The notes beneath the pieces are model-generated. The model worked only from the letters and a program-made list of their open reading frames with translations, had not been told where the DNA came from and did not search any database. A program made the position numbers and the translations under genes. Shown in pieces: positions 25,015 to 35,467 of a stretch of DNA of 64,000 bases. This DNA is from Actinophytocola sp963826035 (GTDB lineage: Bacteria > Actinomycetota > Actinomycetes > Mycobacteriales > Pseudonocardiaceae), in contig CAWGVZ010000024.1 of assembly GCA_963826035.1 (NCBI GenBank), positions 62,001 to 126,000 of the forward strand, read 5' to 3'. How positions within the stretch are numbered: the stretch's first letter is position 1; every line of letters starts with the position of its first letter.

Positions 25015-25740
25015 TCAGCCGGTCGGCAGGATCTGGAAGACGAGCCCGGCGAGTATCGCGCCGATCAGCGGGCCGGCCACGGGCACCCAGGAGTAGTTCC
25101 ACTCCGGGCTGCCCTTGCCCTTGATCGGCAGCAGCGCGTAGGCGATGCGGGGGCCGAGGTCGCGGGCGGGGTTGATGGCGTATCCGGTCGGCCCACCGAG
25201 CGAGCCGCCGATACCGATCACCAGGAACGCCACCCCGGCGTACCCGAGCGCGGAGAACTGCTCGGCCGGGTTCAGCAGGATCCAGATGATCAGCACGAAC
25301 GTGGCGATGACCTCGGAGATGGTGTTCCACAGGTAGTTCGGCACGGTCGGGCCCGTGCAAAAGATCCCACGCGTGTTCTGCGGTTCGTCGTGCGTGTCGA
25401 ACTGCAGCTTGTAGACCGCCCACGCCAGCGCGGCACCGAGGATCGCGCCGACCATCTGGCCGAGTATGTAGGCGGGCGCGTCGCTCCACTCGAGAGCGTC
25501 ACTGCCCGACACGAGCAACCCGAGGGTGACCGCCGGGTTGAGGTGACCACCGGTCGGGTTCGCGACGGTCGCACCGGCGAACACCGCGAAACCCCAGCCG
25601 ACGGCGATCAGCAACCAGCTGTCCCCGTTGCCGAGTGCTTTCTTGAGCACCCTGTTGGCTACGACGCCTGCACCGAGCAGGATCAACACTGCGGTGCCCA
25701 ACATCTCCCAGACGAAGATCTCGCCGAAACTTAGGTCCAC
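25015..25740 (-). CDS. glpF: glycerol uptake facilitator (MIP/aquaglyceroporin)
   Basis: The 241-aa channel has six predicted helices and the two NPA loops (GGHLNPAVT near residue 65 and GYAINPARD near 193). Asp directly after the second NPAR marks the glyceroporin branch rather than water-selective aquaporins. The GTG start has AAGGAG 6 nt upstream; a longer in-frame extension lacks coding features. It is first in the glpF-glpK operon and divergent from glpD. Confidence 0.92.
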   Translation of the reverse strand: MDLSFGEIFVWEMLGTAVLILLGAGVVANRVLKKALGNGDSWLLIAVGWGFAVFAGATVANPTGGHLNPAVTLGLLVSGSDALEWSDAPAYILGQMVGAILGAALAWAVYKLQFDTHDEPQNTRGIFCTGPTVPNYLWNTISEVIATFVLIIWILLNPAEQFSALGYAGVAFLVIGIGGSLGGPTGYAINPARDLGPRIAYALLPIKGKGSPEWNYSWVPVAGPLIGAILAGLVFQILPTG

Positions 25741-26098
25741 GACCCACTCCTTCACGACTGAAGAGGTAGGCGCTCCCGGCCTGCGGGTGTGGCTTCGGTG
25801 CCTACCCTGAGCGAGGCCGGACGCTACGGGACGCAAGGTCAACTTGTCCAGATATCGGACGCCGGGTTAGGCCGGTAGCGTGGGTCTCGTTGGGCTGTGA
25901 GGCTGTTGTTGAGGGAGGCGTCGTGAGCGGGAGTGAGGGAGCGGACGACGTCTGGACTGGAAAGATGGCGCTCCGCAAGCTCCGTGCAGAAGAGCGCGCG
26001 CAGGCGCGCCAGCGCCGAGCACGCGACGAGGGAAGACGGCTGCTGAGCGGAGCTTGCGGAGCGAACCGTCGACACCGTGCGACCGAGCGGAGCGAACC
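25741..26098. other. 358-bp divergent region between glpF and glpD
   Basis: No regulator gene is present. The region holds an inverted pair of a 16-bp motif (CGCTCCGCAAGCTCCG at 25969-25984, its complement at 26048-26063) and the 24-bp element shared with the cdd leader. A 70-codon plus-strand frame (25890-26102) is Arg-rich and overlaps the repeats; I do not consider it a gene. Confidence 0.6.
26043..26066 (+). repeat. 24-bp leader repeat (identical to 63072-63095)
   Basis: CTGAGCGGAGCTTGCGGAGC plus GAAC occurs here in the glpD leader and, in identical form, immediately before the cdd start codon. A shorter related block, GAGCGGAGCGAACC, lies directly before the glpD ATG at 26085-26098. The GGAG within it is positioned as a ribosome-binding site. 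Confidence 0.85.
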
Positions 26099-27850
26099 AT
26101 GAGCACAACGAGCGATCACTCCACATCGGACACCATCGGTGGCCGGCTGGGCACCGCCGAGCGCGAGGAGGCCTGGCAGCGACTCGGCGCCGAGACCTTC
26201 GACCTCGTGGTCATCGGCGGCGGCGTGGTCGGCGCCGGCACGGCCCTGGACGCGGCCACCCGTGGCCTGCGGGTCGCGCTGGTCGAGGCCCGTGACCTGG
26301 CCTCCGGCACGTCGAGCAGGTCTTCCAAGCTGTTCCACGGCGGTCTGCGCTACCTCGAACAGTTGGAGTTCGGGCTGGTCCGCGAGGCGCTGCGGGAACG
26401 GGAGCTGATGCTCACGCGGCTGGCGCCGCACCTGGTGAAGCCCGTGAGCTTCCTGTACCCGCTGACCAGGCGCGTCTGGGAGCGGCCGTACACGGCGGCC
26501 GGTCTGTTCCTGTACGACTCGATGGGCGGCGCGCGGTCCGTGCCCGGACAGAAACACCTGACCAGGGCGGGTGCGTTACGGATGGTGCCGGCGCTGAAGC
26601 GGTCGGCGCTGATCGGCGGCATCCGGTATTACGACGCGCAGGCCGACGACGCGCGGCACACCATGACGGTCGCGCGGACGGCCGCGCACTACGGCGCCGT
26701 CGTGCGGATGTCCACGCAGGTCGTGGGCTTCACCCGCGAGGCAGACCGGGTGTCCGGCGTACGGGTGCACGACGTGGAGAACGGCCGTGAGACCGAGATC
26801 CAGGCCAACGCGGTGATCAACTGCACGGGGGTGTGGACCGACGAGCTGCAGCGGCTGTCCGGGTCGCGCGGGCGGTTCCGGGTGCGGGCGTCCAAGGGCG
26901 TGCACATCGTGGTGCCGCGGGACCGGATCGTCTCGGAGTCCGGGCTGATCCTGCGCACGGAGAAGTCCGTGCTGTTCGTCATCCCGTGGCGCAACCACTG
27001 GATCGTGGGCACCACGGACACCGACTGGAACCTCGACCTCGCGCACCCGGCGGCCACGAAGCACGACATCGACTACATCCTCGAGCACGTGAACTCCGTG
27101 CTCGCGACGCCGCTCACGCACGACGACATCGAGGGCGTGTACGCGGGGCTGCGGCCGCTGCTGGCCGGGGAGAGCGAGGAGACGTCGAAGCTGTCGCGGG
27201 AGCACGCGGTGGCGCGGGTGTCGCCGGGGCTGGTGGCGATCGCGGGCGGCAAGTACACGACGTACCGGGTGATGGCGGCGGACGCCGTGGACATGGCGGC
27301 GCCCGACCTGCCGGGGCGCCTGCAGGAGTCGATCACCGACAAGGTGCCGCTGCTCGGTGCCGACGGCTACCACGCGCTGGTCAACCAGGTGGATCAGCTG
27401 GGGGCTCGCCATGGGCTGCATCCGTACCGGGTGCGCCACCTGCTGGACCGGTACGGGTCGATGGTGCACGAGGTTCTCGACCTGGCGTCGGACCGCCCGG
27501 AGCTGCTGAAGCCCCTGGTGGCCGCGCCGGACTATCTGCAGGTGGAGATCGTGTACGCGGCGTCCCACGAGGGTGCGCTGCACGTGGAGGACACGCTGGC
27601 ACGGCGGACCCGCATCTCGATCGAGTACCCGCACCGGGGCGTGGACTGCGCGGAGCAGGTGGCCCGGCTGATGGCGGAGGTCCTGGGCTGGGACGAGGAG
27701 ACGATCACCCGCGAGGTCTCGCTGTACACGGCGCGGGTGGAGGCCGAACGAGACTCCCAAACCCAACCGGACGACCAGGCAGCGGACGCCATTCGAGCCG
27801 CAGCCCCAGAAGCCCGCCCAGCCCTACAAGAACCAGCCCCCCTCCCATGA
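26099..27850 (+). CDS. glpD: glycerol-3-phosphate dehydrogenase (FAD-dependent)
   Basis: The 583-aa flavoenzyme has the FAD motif VVIGGGVVGAGTALDAATRGL, SSRSSKLFHGGLRYLEQ, WIVGTTDTDW, and a C-terminal cap domain. It oxidises glycerol-3-phosphate to dihydroxyacetone phosphate and passes electrons to quinone. With GlpF and GlpK it completes glycerol use. The C-terminal 30 residues are Gln/Ala/Pro-rich and variable. The stop codon lies inside the first unit of a 22-bp repeat array. The ATG is chosen because GGAGCGAACC precedes it. Confidence 0.93.
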   Translation: MSTTSDHSTSDTIGGRLGTAEREEAWQRLGAETFDLVVIGGGVVGAGTALDAATRGLRVALVEARDLASGTSSRSSKLFHGGLRYLEQLEFGLVREALRERELMLTRLAPHLVKPVSFLYPLTRRVWERPYTAAGLFLYDSMGGARSVPGQKHLTRAGALRMVPALKRSALIGGIRYYDAQADDARHTMTVARTAAHYGAVVRMSTQVVGFTREADRVSGVRVHDVENGRETEIQANAVINCTGVWTDELQRLSGSRGRFRVRASKGVHIVVPRDRIVSESGLILRTEKSVLFVIPWRNHWIVGTTDTDWNLDLAHPAATKHDIDYILEHVNSVLATPLTHDDIEGVYAGLRPLLAGESEETSKLSREHAVARVSPGLVAIAGGKYTTYRVMAADAVDMAAPDLPGRLQESITDKVPLLGADGYHALVNQVDQLGARHGLHPYRVRHLLDRYGSMVHEVLDLASDRPELLKPLVAAPDYLQVEIVYAASHEGALHVEDTLARRTRISIEYPHRGVDCAEQVARLMAEVLGWDEETITREVSLYTARVEAERDSQTQPDDQAADAIRAAAPEARPALQEPAPLP

Positions 27851-27899
27851 TGACCACTCCGGTCACGCATGATGACCACTCCGGTCACGCATGATGACC
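27846..27899. repeat. 22-bp repeat array (GGTCATCATG family), 3' ends of glpD and DUF559 gene
   Basis: Two perfect 22-bp units TGATGACCACTCCGGTCACG plus CA are followed by a partial third (TGATGACC). The glpD stop TGA is in the first unit, and the convergent DUF559 stop is at 27900, directly after the array. The same family occurs at 28879, 30761 and 61341. Confidence 0.9.
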
Positions 27900-28799
27900 T
27901 CAGGCGGCGGTCCGGCGCTGCCTGAACGCGGTCCGCAGTTCGCGAAGCAGGCGACCTGGCGACCCGAGATCGGCTGAGCCGGCCCGCACCACCAGCCAAC
28001 CGCGCCGGCGCAGATCCTCGTCGCGGGCACGGTCGAGTTCGGCCCTGCCCTCGTGCGCCTCGTAGCCGTCGTACTCGAGCGCGACCTTCAGCTCCGGCCA
28101 GGCGAAGTCAAGTCGGTAGCGCTCATGGCCGGCCAGGTCACGCACGGAGTACTGAAGCACCGGCGCGGCGATTCCTGCCTCGGCGAGGATCACCACGATC
28201 CAACTCTCGATGGGTGACTCGGGCAGTCCGGTTGCCAACTCAAGCACCATCGTCGCCCGCCGGGTACCGCGGATGTCGGCGCGCGCGTACAACAATCGGG
28301 CGATCCGTGCGCGCATGTCGAGCCGGTCAGCGGGTGCCACCGCCGCCAGTGCCTGATCCAGGCACGCGAGCGCTGGTCGTGGCCGCTCCCGGCAGATGAA
28401 CTCGGTGAGGGTGGGAATCAGGCGCTGCACCCGCATTCCGAGGATCTCCTCGACATCCGCCGGAGCGACCGGCCCGCGGTGCACGGCGAGATCCGCCCGC
28501 GACCGCAGCCGGCGATCGACCGGAACGAGCACGTGGATCGGGCCGACGTCGGCGGCCGTGCACCCATGGAGCCGCAAGGCCGTGTGGCTGGTGAGCACCG
28601 CCTCCGGCCCCGCGTGGAGCAGAGCGGCGGCGGCTCTGGTGTGGAATGCCGCTGCCTGGGCACGATCGACCACGACGTTCTTGGCGAACGGGGTGAGCAC
28701 CCCGTCCGCCAGTTCAACGCGAAGTCGACGTGGTCCCAGCTGACGCTCGAGATCGGATCGCAGATAGGCGCCGTGCAGGCCGCCTTGATAAGGAAGCAT
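27900..28799 (-). CDS. DUF559 / Vsr-like endonuclease-fold protein
   Basis: The 299-aa protein has an N-terminal helical half containing TSHTALRLHGCTAADVGPIHVLVP. The C-terminal domain carries SPIESWIVVILAEAGI, YRLDFAWPELKVALEYDG and RRRGWLVVRAG, the PD-(D/E)xK-like pattern of DUF559 proteins related to Vsr endonucleases. The Glu, Asp and Glu-Tyr-Asp positions look intact. Such genes are scattered through actinobacterial genomes and their role is unknown. No methylase or mobile element is adjacent. Confidence 0.75.
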   Translation of the reverse strand: MLPYQGGLHGAYLRSDLERQLGPRRLRVELADGVLTPFAKNVVVDRAQAAAFHTRAAAALLHAGPEAVLTSHTALRLHGCTAADVGPIHVLVPVDRRLRSRADLAVHRGPVAPADVEEILGMRVQRLIPTLTEFICRERPRPALACLDQALAAVAPADRLDMRARIARLLYARADIRGTRRATMVLELATGLPESPIESWIVVILAEAGIAAPVLQYSVRDLAGHERYRLDFAWPELKVALEYDGYEAHEGRAELDRARDEDLRRRGWLVVRAGSADLGSPGRLLRELRTAFRQRRTAA

Positions 28800-28878
28800 G
28801 CCGACAGCGTGACGGATGCCGAACTCATCAGCCCAGATTTCACCGTCGCCTGTGGATAACCTGTGGATAGCCCGCTAA

Positions 28879-28936
28879 ATGGTCATCATGCGCGACCGAA
28901 ATGGTCATCAGGCACGACGGGTGTGGTCATCATGCG
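28879..28936. repeat. 22-bp repeat array (GGTCATCATG family), 3' end of M20 gene
   Basis: Three copies of GGTCATCA-T/G-G spaced 22 bp apart begin at 28881, 28903 and 28925. The M20 amidohydrolase stop (TGA on the minus strand, 28930-28932) falls inside the third copy. Confidence 0.88.
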
Positions 28937-30219
28937 AGGGCTGTTAGGGCTGTGTGGGTTAGGACTCTTACGCCTGTCAGGAGGGCGCGTTCGTCCAGGT
29001 GGAACGTTGGCTGGTGCAGGTCTGGCTGCGGGCCTTCGCCCGACCACACGCCCAGCCGGGCGAACGAGCCGGACACGTGCTCCAGGTACCAGCCGAAGTC
29101 CTCGCCGCCCGAGGACTGCTTCGTGCCCGTCAGCGCTTGCTCGCCCAGCGCCGCCTCGACGCCCGCACGCAGGACCGCCGTGCTCTCCTCGTCGTTCACC
29201 ACCGGGGGGACGCCGCGGCGGTGTTCCAGCTCGAAGCCGACCCCCGTGGGGAGCAGCAGTGACTGGACCAGGCCCACCACCAGCGGCTCCAGGTCGGCCC
29301 ACACCTCGTGGTCACCCGTGCGCAGGGTGCCCCGCAGGAGCCCGTCCTGCGGCACGGCGTTCGGCGCATCGCCCGCGTGCACGGCGCCCCACACGAGCAC
29401 GGTCCCCGAACGGGGATCGATCCGCCGGGACAGCAGCGCGGGAAGTCCGGTGATCACGCTGCCCAACGCGTGCACCAGGTCGGCCGTCAGGTGCGGGCGC
29501 GACGTGTGCCCGCCGGGCGAGGTGAGGCGCAGCTCCAGCAGGTCGGTGGCCGACGTGATCGCCCCGACCCGGGTGCCGACCCGGCCCACCTCCAGCCGGG
29601 GATCACAGTGCAGCCCGAAGATCGACTGGACGCCGTCGAGCCCGCCGGCCGCGATCACGTCGAGCGCGCCGCCCGGCATGACCTCCTCGGCCGGCTGGAA
29701 CACCAGCCGCACCCGGCCGGGCAGCTCGGGCGCCGACGCGAGCGCCAGCCCGGCGGCGATGAGCATGGTCGTGTGGGCGTCGTGGCCGCAGGCATGCGCC
29801 GCACCGGGGACCCCCGACGCGTACGGCAGCCCGGTCAGCTCGGTGAGCGGCAGCGCGTCCATGTCGGCACGCAGCGCCACACAGCGGTCGCCCGTGCCGA
29901 CGTCGCAGGTCAGCCCGGTGCCGCTGTCGAAGATCTTGGGCCGGAGTCCCGCCGCCGACAACAGTCCGGCCACCAGCTCCGTGGTGGCGAACTCGCGCCG
30001 CGACAGCTCCGGGTTGGCGTGGATGTGCCGGTACCAGGCGAGTACGTCCAGCGCGTTGCGCGTCAGCCACCCGTCCAACCATGCCGGCCCACGGCCGGCT
30101 CCGATGTCCTCCACAGTGGGCATACTGACGCCCCTGTCGGTGATGAGCACCCCGACCTCGTCTGCCGCCACGTCGTCCCGGTCCCTCGACATTCCGGACC
30201 GCGAATCGAGCACTGTCAC
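28930..30219 (-). CDS. M20-family amidohydrolase (N-acyl amino acid hydrolase type)
   Basis: The 429-aa zinc peptidase/amidohydrolase has the metal and catalytic motifs ALRADMDALPL, ACGHDAHTTML, FQPAEEV and a C-terminal GGEDFGWYL, with an inserted dimerisation domain. It resembles mycobacterial AmiB1 in order, lying before PNP and pmm genes. Substrates of this subfamily are N-acyl amino acids or related amides; none can be assigned. I chose the GTG at 30219 because GGAGG precedes it; the ATG at 30123 would give 397 residues and also keeps the whole domain. Confidence 0.8.
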   Translation of the reverse strand: MTVLDSRSGMSRDRDDVAADEVGVLITDRGVSMPTVEDIGAGRGPAWLDGWLTRNALDVLAWYRHIHANPELSRREFATTELVAGLLSAAGLRPKIFDSGTGLTCDVGTGDRCVALRADMDALPLTELTGLPYASGVPGAAHACGHDAHTTMLIAAGLALASAPELPGRVRLVFQPAEEVMPGGALDVIAAGGLDGVQSIFGLHCDPRLEVGRVGTRVGAITSATDLLELRLTSPGGHTSRPHLTADLVHALGSVITGLPALLSRRIDPRSGTVLVWGAVHAGDAPNAVPQDGLLRGTLRTGDHEVWADLEPLVVGLVQSLLLPTGVGFELEHRRGVPPVVNDEESTAVLRAGVEAALGEQALTGTKQSSGGEDFGWYLEHVSGSFARLGVWSGEGPQPDLHQPTFHLDERALLTGVRVLTHTALTALA

Positions 30220-30394
30220 GCGGTCCTCCATGTGCCGAACCGTGAACCTGGTCATTGCGATGCAGTAATCCTGCACTATGCACGCTGGAGGTACGCACGA
30301 GGTTTCCTGGTCAACCGGTTGCTGGTAGCGCTACTGCGCCGAACGGCCGGGCAGCTTCAGCCCGGCTAAACGATCACAATCGACCAACGACAGG

Positions 30395-30694
30395 TCAGCC
30401 GTCGGCTGCCTTGCGCCGCTTGCGGCGAATGCTGCGACCCCAGACCACTGCCCCGACCAGCACGACCGACGCGCCGCCCATGACCAGTTTGCGGTTGCGT
30501 TCGGCCCGGTCAGCCTCGGTCTCCTGCTCGTCCAGCTCCGGGCCGGACGGCGCGGTCGTGGCGGGCGGGACGGGCTCGGTGGTGGGCGGCTGCGCGCCGG
30601 CCGCCGATTCCGCCACGGCGGACACGGCTCCGGGAAGTGCCAAGAGGAACCCCATGAGGGTGACGATCAGTAGCCGCGTGGCACTCCTGCGCAT
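30395..30694 (-). CDS. small secreted or membrane protein of unknown function
   Basis: The 99-aa protein has a signal peptide (MRRSATRLLIVTLMGFLLALPGAVSAVA, cleavage near residue 28), a Pro/Thr/Glu-rich middle, and a C-terminal membrane helix (LVMGGASVVLVGAVVW) ending in a basic RSIRRKRRKAADG tail. The topology is like small anchored surface proteins, but no sorting motif is visible. The family is unrecognised. Confidence 0.65.
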   Translation of the reverse strand: MRRSATRLLIVTLMGFLLALPGAVSAVAESAAGAQPPTTEPVPPATTAPSGPELDEQETEADRAERNRKLVMGGASVVLVGAVVWGRSIRRKRRKAADG

Positions 30695-30760
30695 AACCAC
30701 AACCCTAGTGCCCCTCCACCGGGATTCGGTTGGGCCACAGCCCGGTTCGAGGAAGACCGG

Positions 30761-30819
30761 AATGGTCATCGTGGCCGACCCGAACGGTCATCATGGCCGA
30801 CGGGAGTGGTCATCATGCG
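30761..30819. repeat. 22-bp repeat array (GGTCATCATG family), overlapping the end of meaB
   Basis: Three units with cores GGTCATCGTGG, GGTCATCATGG and GGTCATCATGC are spaced 22 bp apart. The last two lie in the meaB frame and encode its final residues and stop. Confidence 0.88.
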
Positions 30820-31794
30820 CGAATGCCGCCAGGATCCGCTCGGCGGCGAGCGTCGGCGTCAGCTCGCCGTCGGCCACCTCGCGGTCGAGGGTGGGCGCCA
30901 GCGCGCGGACGCCCGGGTGTTCGTGCAGCCGGGTGAGCAGCGTGTCCCGCACCATGGTCCACGTCCAGTCGACCTGCTGCCGGCGGCGCTTGGCGGCCAG
31001 CTCACCGGACGAGGACAGCATCTCGTGGTGCCGCGCGACCTGCTCCCACAGCGTGTCCAGCCCGATGCCCTCCAGACCACTGCACGTGAGCACCGGCGGC
31101 ACCCAGGGATCGGTCGACCGCAGCAGCCGCAGCGCACCGGACAGCTCCCGCGCGGCCTTGCGGGCGGACAGTTCGTGCTCGCCGTCCGCCTTGTTCACGG
31201 CGATCACGTCGGCCAGTTCGAGCACGCCCTTCTTGATCCCCTGCAGCTGGTCACCCGTGCGGGCCAGCGTCAGCAGCAGGAAGCAGTCGACCATGTTGGC
31301 CACCGAGATCTCCGACTGCCCGACGCCCACCGTCTCCACCAGCACCACGTCGTAGCCGGCCGCCTCCATCAGCACGATCGTCTCGCGGGTCGCGCGGGTG
31401 ACGCCGCCGAGCGTGCCGGCCGTCGGCGACGGCCGGATGAACGCGCCGGGATCGACCGCAAGCCGCGACATCCGCGTCTTGTCCCCGAGGATCGAGCCGC
31501 CCGTACGGGACGACGACGGGTCGACCGCCAGCACGGCCACCCGGTGCCCGGCGCCCGTCAGCTGGGTGCCGAGCGCGTCGATGAACGTGGACTTGCCCGC
31601 TCCCGGCACGCCCGTGATGCCCACCCGGTGCGCGCCGCCCGCGTGCGGCAGCAGCTCGACCAGGAGCTGCTGGGCGAGCGTCCGGTGGTCGGGCCGGCGC
31701 GACTCGACGAGCGTGATCGCGCGCGACAGGATGCCCCGGTCGGCGGCGAGGACACCTTTGGCGTAGGCGGCGACGTCGATCTCCCGAGAAGACA

Positions 31795-31798
<4 letters not shown>
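30791..31798 (-). CDS. meaB: methylmalonyl-CoA mutase-associated GTPase
   Basis: The 335-aa G3E-family GTPase has a Walker A loop (GVPGAGKSTF, about residue 64), AVDPSSSRTGGSILGDKTRM, ETVGVGQSE and NKAD. MeaB protects and reactivates the B12 cofactor of methylmalonyl-CoA mutase. Its ATG overlaps the mutB stop (ATGA), so mutA-mutB-meaB form one coupled operon. The last nine residues (AHDDHSRRP) are encoded by an intergenic-type 22-bp repeat, an unusual extension. Confidence 0.92.
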
Positions 31799-33950
<2,152 letters not shown>

Positions 33951-33954
<4 letters not shown>

Positions 33955-35399
33955 GATTGCTCCAGCTTCGCCTCGAACGGTTCCGCGTACCGCACCCTCG
34001 GCAGCCCGCCTTCCGGGTCGGGCGGGCCCGCGGCGCGCACCAGCGGCTTCTCGTCCTTGTTCGGGAACACGGTCACGCCGGTGATGGACTCCGCGCCCTC
34101 GGCCAGCCGCGCATCGCGAGCCGCCCGGGTGACGGCGATCCGCTCGTCCACCAACCCGGAGTCGAGCGCCGCGGCGATCCCGCCCGCGCGCTCCAGTTCG
34201 GTGAACCACGCCCAGCCGGCGCGGGCCAGCTCGTCGGTGTGCGCCTCGACGTACCAGGAGCCGCCCGCCGGGTCGATCACACCGGCCACTTTGGACTCTT
34301 CGAGGAGGATGGCGTGGGTGTTGCGGGCGATGCGCCGCGCGAACGCGTCGGGCAGGCCGATGGCCGCGTCGAACGGCAGCACGGTGACCGCGTCCGCGCC
34401 GCCGACCCCGGCGCCGAAGCACGCGAGCGTGGTGCGCAGCATGTTCACCCACGGATCACGCCTGGTCATCATGGTCGACGACGACACGGCGTGCTGTGGC
34501 GCGGCGATCCCCGGCGCCCCGCACACCTCGACCACCCTGGCCCACAACCGCCGCGCGGCGCGGAGCTTGGCGATCGTGCCGAACTGGTCGGCCGTGGCGG
34601 CCAGCCGGAACTCGAGCTGTTTGGCCGCATCCGCGACGTCCAGCCCCGCGGCGACGAGCGCCCGCAGGTAGGCGACGGCCGTGGCCGTGGCGGCGCCCAG
34701 TTCCTGACCGTCCGAACCGCCGGCCTCGTGGTACGGCAGGGCGTCCACGACGATCGACCGCAGCCTCGGGTAGCCGGCCGACACCCGGGCGGCCAACCCC
34801 GCGGCACCCTCCAGGTCGGCGGGGGTACCGGTGCGGGCCTGCAGGCCGAGCGGGTCAGCGCCGAGGTTGCCGCGCACCTCGCTCGCCTGGATGCCCTTGT
34901 CGTCGTGGATGCCGAGCAGCGCGTCGGCCGCGGCGGCGAAGTCGGCGCCCGCGTCGAGCGTCACGGGGGCGAGCTCGAGGTAGACCTCGTCGAGGACGTC
35001 GGCCAGCGCGTCGACCGGCACGCCCCGCGCACCGGCCACCAGCCACAGCGAGGTGACGCCGTTCTCGAGGTCGGCGAGCACCGCGCGCCTGGTCACATCG
35101 GGGTCCGGGTGGGCGTGGCGCTGGCGGATGTCCCAGCCGGCGGCGACCGAGCCGTCGGCGCGCCCGCCTCGCACGAACGGCGGCAGGCCGGGCATTCCGG
35201 GGTCGGGCACGACATCGTCGGCGGTATAGAGCGGCCGGATGGCGAACCCGTCGTAGGTGGTGCTGGCGAGCGCGTCCTCCACCGAACCGGCTGGTTCGAC
35301 CCCCGATTTGCGCAGCACTCCTTCGACCAGTGTGCGCCACTGGTCCCTGGTCGCGGCCGGGAAATCCGAGGCCAACTTCAGCTGCTCCGCCGAGGTCAT
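33951..35399 (-). CDS. mutA: methylmalonyl-CoA mutase small subunit, C-terminally short
   Basis: The 482-aa protein matches the beta subunit barrel: YDGFAIRPLYTADDVVP, GWDIRQRHAHPDP, HAVSSSTMMTRRDPWVNMLRTT, DPAGGSWYVE. It ends after KDEKPLVRAAGPPDPEGG and EPFEAKLEQS. Typical small subunits are above 600 residues and continue into a degenerate cobalamin-type domain, which is absent here, with no remnant before mutB. The beta subunit does not bind B12 in known enzymes, so the heterodimer may still work. The ATG at 35399 is first in the operon. Confidence 0.88.
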
Positions 35400-35467
35400 A
35401 ACCCGTAATGCTACGGATATGCCCGGTTCTCGACTTCAGATGTGGGGAATGCCGCAGAATAGGGGCC

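Noticed and set aside
25890..26102. 70-codon frame between glpF and glpD
   Set aside because: Basic, repeat-derived sequence overlapping the glpD leader repeats; no similarity to a GylR/GlpR regulator.
27846..27899. 22-bp arrays as CRISPR
   Set aside because: Units are contiguous, with no unique spacers and no cas genes; copy number is two to three.
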